Source: Candidatus Goldiibacteriota bacterium
Lineage (GTDB): Bacteria; Oederibacteriota; JAAXVQ01
Reading direction: 5' to 3'
Assembly (NCBI GenBank): GCA_020052235.1
Contig: JAGVPM010000067.1
Coordinates: forward strand, 1-51,842
DNA: 51,842 nucleotides
Every line of letters starts with the position of its first letter. Position 1 is the first letter of the stretch. Of the stretch, positions 34,940-43,439 are shown one piece after another. The position numbers and the translations under genes are program-made. Below the pieces are notes generated by a model that worked only from the letters and a program-made list of their open reading frames with translations, was not told where the DNA came from and ran no database searches.

Positions 34940-37069
34940 ATGAAGCCGATTCAGGTTTTTTTTGCAGGGCTCTGTATTGGTTTTATCACCACCCTGTCGC
35001 AATTGACCTTGCTCCGGGAACTCAGCTTAATCTTCCGGGGGCATGAATTATTTTTAGGCTGGACCCTGGCACTGTGGGTCGGAGGAACCGCCTGGGGCTC
35101 GGGCTGGTGGCAGGCCGTTAAACCGAAAACCCATTTTAGTTTTGGCCTGCTTCATGTCCTGATTTTATCCGCAACACTTTTTTTAATCCGTTGGCTCCCG
35201 TTAAGCTCGCCTCTCATGCAAGGAGTAAATTACGGTTTATTGTCCTTGCTTCTGCTCACAGGATTATTCACCTTGCCGCTGGCCGGTTCCGGTGGGCTTT
35301 GGTATGCCTGTGCACTCCATTACCCAAAAACGCACCAGCACCAACTCAGCGCCCTGTTTTCTTGGGAGCTGCTTGGCGCCGGTTTGGCCGGATTGCTCTA
35401 TACCTTCTTTTGGGCCGGGTATTGGAATTCGTGGGGCATCTGCGCCCTGGTGCTGACAATCGTGCTGGTATTCCATTGGTTTGACACTGCCGCCCTCCGC
35501 CTTAAAGTAATCATAGCGGCCGCCTTGGGTTTAGTGGCGGGATTAACTTTTTTCCCGGGTTGGACGGCCATAGACCGCTCGCTGACATTTTTCCAGCCCT
35601 GCCCGGGAAAAAAAATATTTGCCCAACCTACGCAGCGCGGGCATGTTGCCCTGTATCAAAACCAAGAACTCTATTCCCTTTATCTGCAGAATCAATGGAT
35701 ATTCTCGTTTCCCTGGCCTGAACAAAATGAACCGGCCGCACTCATGCCCATGCTTTGGGCATCCCAACCTCAAACCATTGCGCTGCTCGATGGAAATCCG
35801 GAATGGATCCAAGTTCTCCTGCGCCAGCCCAGCATCCAAACCATCGTTATTATCTCCGAAGACCCGCAAGCGTATGCCGTATTGATCCGCCATCTGCCAA
35901 GTGCCTGGAAAGCTCTCTACTCCGATCCCAAGGTCCGGGTGATCCCGGAGGATGGGCGGCGATTTTTAGAAAAAAGCAATATCAAATTCGATATGATCTG
36001 CCTGGCGCTTCCGCTGCCTGAAACCTTGGCCGGCAATCGCTATTACACCTCCGATTTCATTCACACCTTACGCCAACACCTAAGCCGCCACGGGGTCCTG
36101 GAATATGTTTTGCCTTACTCCCCCAATTACCGCCTGGACGCTGAACGCCGGTTGCTCAAAAGCTTGCTGGGTAATTTAAAAACCGCATTCCCCAATACTC
36201 ATTTATTGGCCGGTGAACAACTTTTTTTCCTCGCCACCACTGATCCCACCCCTTCGTTTTTTTCCTCTTCGGATTGGGCTGAACGTTTTCGCAACCATCC
36301 TTTGCGCTCCCGGATTCTCACCCCAGCGCAATTTCCGGTTTTATTTGATCCCAGCCGGTCGCAAAATTTGCAAACTGAATTGAGTAAACCGCCATTCCCG
36401 GTCAATACCGATGCCCATCCGCAAGCTGCCGGAACCTATACGTTCTATTGGTTTTCACAACACTCCCTGCCGCTGCTGGTAATCCCCTGCTTGGGGTTGC
36501 TTGGTTTGGCGGCGTTTGGCATCCGGGCGCTGAAAAAGAATAATTTCCCTTTCTCATGCACTCTCATGGGAGCTGCCGGGGGTATGGGGCTTGCCACCGA
36601 GCTTCTGGTCATCACGGCATTCCAAAGCACCTGCGGAAACTTATGGAAGGAAATCGGATTGTTGTTGGCAGCCTTCATGCTCGGGATGGGCGCGGGTGGC
36701 TGGTGGGGGCGGATGCTTCCCAAACGATTATCCAATCCTTGGTTACATTTCGCCATGCTGGCAAGTCTTTGCATGAGCAGCGCTTTCGCGGTGCACGCCC
36801 TGCCTGGCACAGTTATGCTTTCGCTGATACTTTTGCTGCTCACCGGGGGAACTGTCGGAACAATCTATGCTTTGCTGCTGCAAACAGAAGATAACCAACG
36901 GGCACGCCGGCACTGGAGTGCCGATCTTTGGGGCAGCGCTGTAGGCGGTCTGCTCACCAACACAATCTTCGTACCGCTTTTCGGTTACTGGGCCGGCGGT
37001 ATTTTAGTGTTCCTCACCCTGATTTGGCTGTTCTTCATGGCGCGCTCTGCTCAAAAGCTTGCACCGTGA
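34940..37069 (+). CDS. Membrane protein with central spermidine-synthase-like domain
   Basis: The 709-residue protein has about six membrane helices, then a soluble middle (about 220-480), then about six more helices. It starts as FFAGLCIGFITTLSQLTLLRELSLIFRGHELFLGW, as in membrane-fused spermidine-synthase-like proteins. The soluble part has a Rossmann-type layout (TIALLDGNPEWIQVLL, IIVIISEDPQAYAVLI-like strand, DPKVRVIPEDGRRFLEKSN, FDMICLALPLP, RYYTSDFIHTL). The catalytic aspartates of true spermidine synthase are not obvious. AAGGAG eight bases before ATG 34940 sets the start. The frame converges with the Memo-AMMECR1 gene and overlaps it by 35 bases. No substrate is assigned. Confidence 0.8.
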   Translation: MKPIQVFFAGLCIGFITTLSQLTLLRELSLIFRGHELFLGWTLALWVGGTAWGSGWWQAVKPKTHFSFGLLHVLILSATLFLIRWLPLSSPLMQGVNYGLLSLLLLTGLFTLPLAGSGGLWYACALHYPKTHQHQLSALFSWELLGAGLAGLLYTFFWAGYWNSWGICALVLTIVLVFHWFDTAALRLKVIIAAALGLVAGLTFFPGWTAIDRSLTFFQPCPGKKIFAQPTQRGHVALYQNQELYSLYLQNQWIFSFPWPEQNEPAALMPMLWASQPQTIALLDGNPEWIQVLLRQPSIQTIVIISEDPQAYAVLIRHLPSAWKALYSDPKVRVIPEDGRRFLEKSNIKFDMICLALPLPETLAGNRYYTSDFIHTLRQHLSRHGVLEYVLPYSPNYRLDAERRLLKSLLGNLKTAFPNTHLLAGEQLFFLATTDPTPSFFSSSDWAERFRNHPLRSRILTPAQFPVLFDPSRSQNLQTELSKPPFPVNTDAHPQAAGTYTFYWFSQHSLPLLVIPCLGLLGLAAFGIRALKKNNFPFSCTLMGAAGGMGLATELLVITAFQSTCGNLWKEIGLLLAAFMLGMGAGGWWGRMLPKRLSNPWLHFAMLASLCMSSAFAVHALPGTVMLSLILLLLTGGTVGTIYALLLQTEDNQRARRHWSADLWGSAVGGLLTNTIFVPLFGYWAGGILVFLTLIWLFFMARSAQKLAP

Positions 37070-38576
37070 AGACATACAATTCCGTGGCCGGATCCTGCCA
37101 AGCGCGGGCAGGCAAATGCGCTTTCTGAGCGCAAAGTTCATCTAAAAAGTTTTCCCTGGTCCACCCGGTTTCTTGGGCCACTTGCGGTAAAAACAAACCC
37201 GTGCGGCTTCCGGAACGAACCACCACGCCATGGCGCCCCATGATGATGTCTTCCGTTTTTTTAATTTTCTGCAAGGGAGATAAAAGCGATATTTCAATCG
37301 AGGTCCGGTTGAACTCATTGGCAGTCAGGGGTGAAAAACGCGTATCTTCAAATGCCGCCGCGCATGCCATGCGTTGAATGGCTTCGGATATTGGCAAATA
37401 AGGTTCCGTCATCCCAATGCAGCCGCGAAGTTCGTGTTGTTGCCGCAGCGTAACAAAAACACCGCGTTTTATTTGCATCCACGCCGGAGTGGTGTCTACC
37501 TGGCCGGATGGTTCCAGCCGCAGCTCGTGGGCAATGGCATTGCGGGCCAAGGTCAATAGTGCCTGACGTTGCTCCGGAGATAAAGTTTCGCGGTCTTCCG
37601 CAATGGCGGACACCGCCGTTTGCGGTTTGACTTTTTCGTAAAAAGTCACAGCCGCATATCCCACCACCCGTCCGGAATCGCCCGAGACTTTGCCGGAATG
37701 CAAATATTGCAGAAGCCGGGATTGATCGGCGCCATTGGCCTTGGCGGCAACCATCACTGTTTCCAAAGCTTCCAATCCGCACACCGTGCATTCCAACTGC
37801 GCGATTCCCCGTGTCATCCAAACCCGGTCGGATTGGCGCACCTGTTCCGGGTCCAAACTCAGCACGCTTTGCACCATGGCGGCATCCACACGTTCAGCAT
37901 CCGCAGCGTTGGGAAAATGCGACAAATCAGTTGAGGCAATAAAAACCGCTTGCCGTTGGGCCGCTTGACGGCTCAAGGCTGCACCTATGGCTTGGACTTG
38001 TTCCGGGGTCGCCCGTCCCATAACCAGCGGCACCACTTTGGCGTCAGGCGCCACGCGTTGTAAAAAAGGAATTTGAACTTCCACTGAATGTTCCCGGGCC
38101 CAAGCCAAAGGTTCGGTTTTTATTTCCGGGCATTGCGCCAACAATTCTTTCACTGCCTCAACATCCACCGGATAATCCCCCAAAGGTGTGCGCAAAGCTT
38201 TTCCCGCCCAAATTAAAGCTCCGGCTGCTCCGGAATAATGCGACGTTCCCACGACATAAACCGTGTCCACCTTTTGCCCGGTTAACAATGCCATGCCAAC
38301 TGCCGTGATTTTCCCGGAATAAATATAACCGGCATGCGGCACCAGTAAAGCCTTAACCGGACTTTGTATTTTTATATGCGGCGCGGCTTTCAATGCCTCA
38401 TCAATCCAGGCTTTCAGCTCTTTGGGATCCGCCGGATAGAATGCGCCCGCCACGGCGGGTTCCTTCACGGTTTGCCAAACCGGGGTTTCAGCCCTACAGC
38501 CCATAACACCCGTCACTATAACCAGCCACCCCAAGACGCAACTTAGGTGCATTATTTTTTTACTTAAATTTTTCAT
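37035..38576 (-). CDS. amrB-amrA: Memo-AMMECR1 fusion protein of the AmmeMemoRadiSam system, probably exported
   Basis: The 513-residue protein joins two parts of the AmmeMemoRadiSam trio. The first is the Memo-like domain (AVAGAFYPADPKELKAWID, LLVPHAGYIYSGK, YVVGTSHYSG, HSVEVQIPFLQ, FIASTDLSHFP). The second is an AMMECR1 domain (LTLARNAIAHEL, FVTLRQQHELRGCIGMTEP, FEDTRFSPLT, GVVVRSGSRTGLFLPQV). Both halves are of unknown chemistry. The N-terminus is MKNLSKKIMHLSCVLGWLVIV followed by TGVMGC, a signal with a lipobox-like end (Cys27), so it may be a lipoprotein. AAGGA before ATG 38576 fixes the start. The radical SAM gene lies just upstream. Confidence 0.93.
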   Translation of the reverse strand: MKNLSKKIMHLSCVLGWLVIVTGVMGCRAETPVWQTVKEPAVAGAFYPADPKELKAWIDEALKAAPHIKIQSPVKALLVPHAGYIYSGKITAVGMALLTGQKVDTVYVVGTSHYSGAAGALIWAGKALRTPLGDYPVDVEAVKELLAQCPEIKTEPLAWAREHSVEVQIPFLQRVAPDAKVVPLVMGRATPEQVQAIGAALSRQAAQRQAVFIASTDLSHFPNAADAERVDAAMVQSVLSLDPEQVRQSDRVWMTRGIAQLECTVCGLEALETVMVAAKANGADQSRLLQYLHSGKVSGDSGRVVGYAAVTFYEKVKPQTAVSAIAEDRETLSPEQRQALLTLARNAIAHELRLEPSGQVDTTPAWMQIKRGVFVTLRQQHELRGCIGMTEPYLPISEAIQRMACAAAFEDTRFSPLTANEFNRTSIEISLLSPLQKIKKTEDIIMGRHGVVVRSGSRTGLFLPQVAQETGWTRENFLDELCAQKAHLPARAWQDPATELYVFTVQAFEQSAP

Positions 38577-38606
38577 GGTTAATTTCCTTCTTTTCAGAAA
38601 AATAGT

Positions 38607-38672
38607 TGTCATTTCGAGCGCAGCGAGAAATCTCTTTTAGATTTCTCGTCGCTAAAGCTCCTCGAAATGACA
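38607..38672. repeat. Dispersed inverted repeat, GTCATTTCGAG type
   Basis: TGTCATTTCGAG (38607-38618) is inverted exactly at 38661-38672, and inside it AGCGAGAAATCT (38622-38633) pairs with AGATTTCTCG-CGCT. The element sits between the radical SAM and Memo-AMMECR1 genes. Elements with this core are common short repeats in many bacterial genomes. No U-run follows it. Confidence 0.85.
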
Positions 38673-38679
38673 TTATGCT

Positions 38680-39837
38680 TTACTTCCAAATGCCGGGTAT
38701 CTTGGCATCACAATGCGGACAATGCCCGGCGCGCAAGTGATTTTCCAAAACCACAAAGCCTTCACGATGGATCAGCAATTGCCCGCATTGCGGGCAATTG
38801 GTATTTTCGCCCTCATCACCCGTGACATTTCCCACATAAACAAACCGCAGCCCTTCAGCCAGCGCCAAACGCCGGGCCTGGCGTAAGGTTTCCGCGGGTG
38901 TGGCAGGCAGATTAAGCATACGGAATCCCGGTGAGAAGCGGGAAAAAAACAAGGGTGTTTCCGGTCCCAATTCGTCCCGCACCCATTGCGCCAAAGCACG
39001 CACTTGAGGGGCGGAATCGTTCCATGAAGGAACCATCAAATTCACGACCTCCAATTGAACATGCGAATTGGCAATAATTTTCAAGGTGCGCAATACCGGG
39101 GACAATTCCCCTCCCACCACGGTCCGGTAATAGCGGGGATCAAACCCTTTCAAATCAATTTTAATTACATCCAAATAAGGCAACAACCGTTTTAATGGCT
39201 CGGGTTGAATATACCCTGCGGAAATCATGATGTTGTACAGCCCGGCTTGATGCGCCAAACGCGCGGTTTCCAGCATATACTCATAAAATACCACGGGTTC
39301 CGAATAGGTGTAGGCTATGGACCGGCTGCGGCTTTGCAGCGCGGCTTGAACCGCAGCCTCAGGCGCAAGATAATCCGCGGGCAATTGCTCGGGATTGGCT
39401 TGGGAGAGCGTCCAATTTTGACAAAAATCGCAGTTTAAATTACACCCGGCCGTGGCAATTGAAAATGCCTTTGAACCCGGCAGGAGATGGAAAATAGGCT
39501 TTTTTTCAATGGGGTCCACGTGAACTGCGGCCGCTCGGCCATAGACCAACGTATGCAAATACCCGCCGGAATTAATCCGGACCCGGCATTGTCCTTTGGC
39601 ACCCTCGGGCAAAAAACATTGTTTGGGGCATAATTGGCATAAAACCCCGCGGCAACGCCGGGTCCAAAATAAGGCATCATGCACAAATGAAGATGACGTC
39701 GTATTGATCGAGAGCAGGAAACGGCTTGCGTATCCGCCGCCCCAAAACAAACACAGCGCGGCAGTCAAAGCCAGCCAAAAACCGGGGAAAAACAGCGCGG
39801 CCCTGCGAGAAACCGGATGTTTTCCCGTTGGGATCAT
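38680..39837 (-). CDS. amrS: AmmeMemoRadiSam system radical SAM enzyme with N-terminal membrane or Tat-like signal
   Basis: The 385-residue protein binds a [4Fe-4S] cluster through C-N-L-N-C-D-F-C (Cys132, Cys136, Cys139), the CxxxCxxC radical SAM motif. It is preceded by the CxLCPxxCxLPEGAKGQC segment (Cys67-Cys84) typical of this family, and followed by SYTYSEP-like, VIKIDLKGFD and VNLMVPSWND. The C-terminus has a rubredoxin-like CPQCG...CPHC pair. The first 35 residues contain SRRAALFF and a hydrophobic helix (FWLALTAALCLFWGG), like a Tat or anchor signal. The gene begins two bases before the preceding winged-helix stop clears, with no clear ribosome binding site. Confidence 0.93.
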   Translation of the reverse strand: MIPTGKHPVSRRAALFFPGFWLALTAALCLFWGGGYASRFLLSINTTSSSFVHDALFWTRRCRGVLCQLCPKQCFLPEGAKGQCRVRINSGGYLHTLVYGRAAAVHVDPIEKKPIFHLLPGSKAFSIATAGCNLNCDFCQNWTLSQANPEQLPADYLAPEAAVQAALQSRSRSIAYTYSEPVVFYEYMLETARLAHQAGLYNIMISAGYIQPEPLKRLLPYLDVIKIDLKGFDPRYYRTVVGGELSPVLRTLKIIANSHVQLEVVNLMVPSWNDSAPQVRALAQWVRDELGPETPLFFSRFSPGFRMLNLPATPAETLRQARRLALAEGLRFVYVGNVTGDEGENTNCPQCGQLLIHREGFVVLENHLRAGHCPHCDAKIPGIWK

Positions 39838-39839
39838 GA

Positions 39840-40241
39840 CTATGAACTGATGGATTTACCGTTTTTTAAAATCTTATAAATAACGCGCAACCGCCCTTCG
39901 CGTGTCCGGCACAGGTGGACAAATTGATTAACCAAATCATGCAAGCGGCGCTCTTTGGCATTGTCGGGCGACAGGTCATAATTATACTCAAACTTTTTCC
40001 CGTTCTTAATTTCACGGAGCATGCCTTCTGCGCTTAATTCCTGGAGTTCATTTTTAATTTGATCTGCCGGACGGTTCAGCGCTTTGGACAATTCGCTTAT
40101 TTTATAAGGTGTATGCGGATGTTCGTGAAAATAATTAACCAGTTCCCATTTGATGAAGGAATTCACAAAACGATACATAAACTGCTCCATGGGTTCATCC
40201 AAACCCATGAGGCTGTGTAATCCATCATCATCCAAAAACAT
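39840..40241 (-). CDS. Winged-helix DNA-binding protein, first gene of the AmmeMemoRadiSam cluster
   Basis: The 133-residue protein has a winged-helix core: IKWELVNYFHEHPHTPYKISELSKALNRPADQIKNELQELSAEGMLREI, that is helix, HTH and recognition helix, followed by a beta wing (GKKFEYNYDL). A C-terminal helix (RRLHDLVNQFVHLCRTREGRLRVIYKIL) may serve for dimers. It is probably a transcription regulator. Only two bases separate its stop from the radical SAM start. It lies back to back with a histidine kinase on the other strand. The specific family is not known to me. Confidence 0.78.
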   Translation of the reverse strand: MFLDDDGLHSLMGLDEPMEQFMYRFVNSFIKWELVNYFHEHPHTPYKISELSKALNRPADQIKNELQELSAEGMLREIKNGKKFEYNYDLSPDNAKERRLHDLVNQFVHLCRTREGRLRVIYKILKNGKSISS

Positions 40242-40447
40242 AAATGCGGCCCCCTCGTGCCCTGTCGCGTTATAACACTATCCGCGTATCTTATCATCCC
40301 GGCGGTTCTTGTCAAGGATTTCGCCGATTTTTTCAAACTTTTTCATGTACTTTTACCTGCGTTTTCACTATACTATTTTTTCCTTACACGCCAAGTTCCA
40401 ACGCAATTCCACACCCTCATTTCCCTAGCGGCAGGAGCTCAGAAGTG

Positions 40448-41773
40448 ATGCAAGCCGGATTCGATCAATTCAACGAAGCCATTCTGCCCATTCACGGTTC
40501 TTTGACCCGTTCCAAAATACTTTTAAACACCCTGCAAAGCTGCCAAAAACTTTTTCAAGCCGAGGAAAGCGCCGTATTAATGCCGATCCCGCATGCGCAC
40601 GAATTGGAAGTGCTTTGCCTGCGTGAACAAAAGCCCAAGCGGATTAAACGCTTCCGCATTGCCAGGAACCACGGCATTGAATGGTGGCTTTACTCATTGG
40701 GCAAACCCTTGGTGGGGCCGGGCGCCATTATCCGGCTTCCCGCTTCGCCGGCCTTGAATGATGCTCCGCCTCATTTCCAGCCCCAACATATCCGCAGTTT
40801 TATGGCCATCCCCCTCAAAATCGGTTCCCGCCATAAAGGAACCCTGTTGGTCATCAATCCGCCCGCGGAGAATAATTTCCACCAACACGATCTTAACCAA
40901 CTGCGCCTGCTGGCGCAGCATACGGTTTTGGCGCTCGAGAATGCCGCGGATTACGAATCCCTGCGGTCCCTCAACCTTGAGCTCGGCCGGCAGGTCAAAG
41001 TCACGACCGCGCAGTTATTGAATGCCAATGAAACCCTGCGGCATGCGAATGTGGCAAAATCCGAATTAATTTCCATGGTTTCTCATGAGCTCCGCACTCC
41101 GATTACCGCCATTTCCGGTTTTGCCAAGCTGTTGTTAAAAGCCAAAACCAATGCATTAACCGATGAACAGGCGCAATTTTTCCATATCATCCAAAAACAT
41201 TCGGAAAACCTCGAACGCATGATCACCGACTTGCTCGAAATTACAAAAATTGAACAAGGACGTTTGGATATACACCACGACCGCCTTTCGTTGAATTCCC
41301 TTTTAAACGAAGCCATACTTTCCCTGCACGCTTGCCTTCCTGATCAGGAAAAACGCATCCGGGTCTCGCCTTCGGAAGAACCCGCCATTCTTTACGGCGA
41401 CCGCATGCGCCTGCTGCAAGTCATTAATAATTTTTTAACCAACGCCCTCAAATATTCCCCGGCCGACACTCCGGTGGACGCCACGGTTACGGCCCAAGCC
41501 GACCAGGTTTGCCTTGCCGTGGAAAATTCCGGCCAGCCTTTGACTCCCGATCAATTGGAAAAAGTATTTGAAAAATTCTTCCGGATTAAAATCAATGCCA
41601 CCCAGAACATTCCCGGCAGCGGCTTGGGTTTGGCCATTTCAAAAAAACTCATTCAAATGCACGAAGGGCGCATCTGGGCGGAAAACCGCGCCAACTCGAG
41701 GCTCGCCTTCTGTTTCTGCCTGCCGCGGCATCAGGAAACAACCGATGGTCTTAATGGAACAACGGCCAAGTAA
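40448..41773 (+). CDS. Soluble GAF-domain histidine kinase
   Basis: The 441-residue protein has an N-terminal GAF-like sensor (to about residue 190, MAIPLKIGSRHKGTLLVINPP), a short coiled coil, a HisKA domain (LISMVSHELRTPITAISGFAKLLL, phospho-His in SHELRTP), and HATPase boxes N (NNFLTNALKYSPAD), G1-like (FEKFFRIK) and G2 (GSGLGLAISKKLI). No membrane helix is seen, so the signal is intracellular. The frame is open from 40244, but AGGAG lies about ten bases before ATG 40448 and the earlier part looks like leader. No receiver gene lies next to it, so it is an orphan kinase in this window. It overlaps the convergent small membrane gene by 23 bases. Confidence 0.88.
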   Translation: MQAGFDQFNEAILPIHGSLTRSKILLNTLQSCQKLFQAEESAVLMPIPHAHELEVLCLREQKPKRIKRFRIARNHGIEWWLYSLGKPLVGPGAIIRLPASPALNDAPPHFQPQHIRSFMAIPLKIGSRHKGTLLVINPPAENNFHQHDLNQLRLLAQHTVLALENAADYESLRSLNLELGRQVKVTTAQLLNANETLRHANVAKSELISMVSHELRTPITAISGFAKLLLKAKTNALTDEQAQFFHIIQKHSENLERMITDLLEITKIEQGRLDIHHDRLSLNSLLNEAILSLHACLPDQEKRIRVSPSEEPAILYGDRMRLLQVINNFLTNALKYSPADTPVDATVTAQADQVCLAVENSGQPLTPDQLEKVFEKFFRIKINATQNIPGSGLGLAISKKLIQMHEGRIWAENRANSRLAFCFCLPRHQETTDGLNGTTAK

Positions 41774-42026
41774 AAGCGAACAACACCACGAATAAAATCG
41801 ATGCCAGACTGCCGCCCAAGCCCACCAGTGAATGCCGGGTAAAAATCAATACAATGGAAGTTCCAACCCCAACGCCGAAACAAATCAAGGCATACAATCC
41901 GGCGGCCGTGGAGGGAATGGGTGTAATCCACAACACCCAGATATAGGATGCCAAAAAAACACCTAAAAAACTAATAAATCCGATCAAGAACCGTTTCCGT
42001 TCAACCTTCGCATCTGATTTAGCCAT
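41751..42026 (-). CDS. Small three-helix membrane protein, unknown
   Basis: The 91-residue protein starts with a charged cytoplasmic stretch (MAKSDAKVERKR). Three hydrophobic segments follow (FLIGFISFLGVFLASYIWVLW, AAGLYALICFGVGVGTSIVLIF, LGGSLASILFVVLFAFTWPLF). AAGGAGG ten bases before the ATG gives good support for a real gene. It is the last gene of a minus-strand row starting at hisG, separated from rarA by the palindrome at 42059-42091. I do not recognise the family. Confidence 0.75.
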   Translation of the reverse strand: MAKSDAKVERKRFLIGFISFLGVFLASYIWVLWITPIPSTAAGLYALICFGVGVGTSIVLIFTRHSLVGLGGSLASILFVVLFAFTWPLFH

Positions 42027-42058
42027 GAAACCGATACCTCCTTCAAATGATAATCGTA

Positions 42059-42091
42059 TTGTAGGGAACGGTTTTAAACCGTTCCCTACAA
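42059..42091. repeat. Dispersed palindrome, GTAGGGAACGG type (copy 3), overlapping the rarA stop
   Basis: Sixteen-base arms TTGTAGGGAACGGTTT are exactly inverted around one base. It is nearly identical to copy 1. Its TAG on the minus strand is the rarA stop codon (42088-42086), as in copy 2. Confidence 0.9.
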
Positions 42092-43435
42092 ATTTTTATT
42101 CTCTGGTTTCTTCCGTTCTTCCGCCTTACGCTGCTGCCGCGCCGCGATCTCTACGCCCCAATCCTTTTCACGCCCTAATGTTCCGGGTTGATAAAACCGT
42201 TCGCTCACCAAGGCATCGGGCAGATAGTCATCGGCAACCCAATGTCCCGCATAATCGTGCGCATACTGGTACCCCTTGCCATAGCCCAACCCTTTCATTA
42301 AATTTGTCGGCGCATTGCGGATGTGCAGAGGCACGGGCAAATCGCCTTGCGCGCGAATGGCATCCTGCACCTTTTGATACCCCGCATACAACGCATTGCT
42401 TTTAGGCGCCAGGGCCAGGTAAACCGCCAATTGCCCCAGGACCAATTTCCCCTCGGGCAAGCCAATGAATTCAAATGCCTGCTGAGCGGCCACGGCTTGG
42501 GAGAGCGCTTCTGGATCCGCCAACCCAATGTCTTCCACGGCCATGCGCGCCATGCGCCGGAGTAAAAAACGCGGGTCCTCGCCGGATTCCAGCATGCGGC
42601 CCAGCCAATACAAGGCAGCGTCGGGATCTGACCCTCTTACGCTTTTGTGCAGGGCTGAAATTATATTATAATGTTCTTCCCCGGCCCGGTCATAACGCAA
42701 AGCCTTCTGCTGCGAAGCCTCTTCAGCCATTTCGAGGGTGATCTTTTCGACTTTTCTTTCCCGCGCAACCTGTGCGGCCAACTCCAGGGTATTCAACGCA
42801 GCCCGGGCATCACCATAGGACCGTTCGGCCAAAAAACGCAAGGCGTCATCGGTTGCGCTTAATTTAAACGAACCCAACCCGCGTTCCATGTCTTGCAGGG
42901 CACGGCGTAAAATAATTTCCAAATGATCCGGGGTTAACGATTGCAGCACAAATACGCGGCTGCGTGAAAGCAAGGCGGAGTTTAATTCAAACGAAGGGTT
43001 TTCCGTGGTCGCGCCGATCAGGATAATGGTGCCATGTTCGACAAACGGCAAAAAGGCATCTTGTTGCGCTTTGTTAAAACGGTGAATTTCATCCAGAAAA
43101 AGAATCGTGCGGCGCTGTTGAAACTTACGCACTTCCTGGGCTTCAGCCATCACTTCCCGCAATTCCTTTAAACCCGACGTGACGGCGGAATATGATTTAA
43201 ACTCCGCCCCCGTATGCCGGGCAATCAGCCAAGCAAGCGTGGTCTTACCCACCCCAGGGGGACCCCAAAAAATCATGGAAGGAACCCGGTCGCTTTCGAT
43301 TGCCTGCCGCAGGCTTTTTCCCGGAGTTAAGAGATGTTCTTGCCCCACCACCTCGTCCAAGTTTTGCGGACGCATGCGGTCGGCCAAAGGCGCGGTGGAA
43401 GGTCCCTGGCTGGCGGCGAGATCAAACAGATCCAT
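42086..43435 (-). CDS. rarA: Replication-associated recombination protein A (RarA/MgsA)
   Basis: RarA is an AAA+ ATPase related to clamp loaders and acts at stalled replication forks. The 449-residue protein has [20 protein letters not shown], Walker [13 protein letters not shown], Walker [21 protein letters not shown], sensor 1 [23 protein letters not shown] (with arginine finger) and the C-terminal domain with [21 protein letters not shown] and [14 protein letters not shown]. The length fits. The ATG at 43435 lies five bases after the DUF1015 stop. The last codon and stop fall inside a dispersed palindrome, so the C-terminus (PENKNL) may have been set by that element. Confidence 0.96.
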   Translation of the reverse strand: MDLFDLAASQGPSTAPLADRMRPQNLDEVVGQEHLLTPGKSLRQAIESDRVPSMIFWGPPGVGKTTLAWLIARHTGAEFKSYSAVTSGLKELREVMAEAQEVRKFQQRRTILFLDEIHRFNKAQQDAFLPFVEHGTIILIGATTENPSFELNSALLSRSRVFVLQSLTPDHLEIILRRALQDMERGLGSFKLSATDDALRFLAERSYGDARAALNTLELAAQVARERKVEKITLEMAEEASQQKALRYDRAGEEHYNIISALHKSVRGSDPDAALYWLGRMLESGEDPRFLLRRMARMAVEDIGLADPEALSQAVAAQQAFEFIGLPEGKLVLGQLAVYLALAPKSNALYAGYQKVQDAIRAQGDLPVPLHIRNAPTNLMKGLGYGKGYQYAHDYAGHWVADDYLPDALVSERFYQPGTLGREKDWGVEIAARQQRKAEERKKPENKNL

Positions 43436-43439
43436 GATT

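Noticed and set aside
40346-40374. Promoter for the plus-strand histidine kinase (TATACT at 40369-40374)
   Set aside because: The -10 box is good but the sequence 17 bases upstream (TGTACT) does not resemble a -35 box.
40244-40447. Extra 68-residue N-terminus of the histidine kinase
   Set aside because: No binding site for an upstream start, composition unlike a sensor domain, and a better ATG with AGGAG at 40448.
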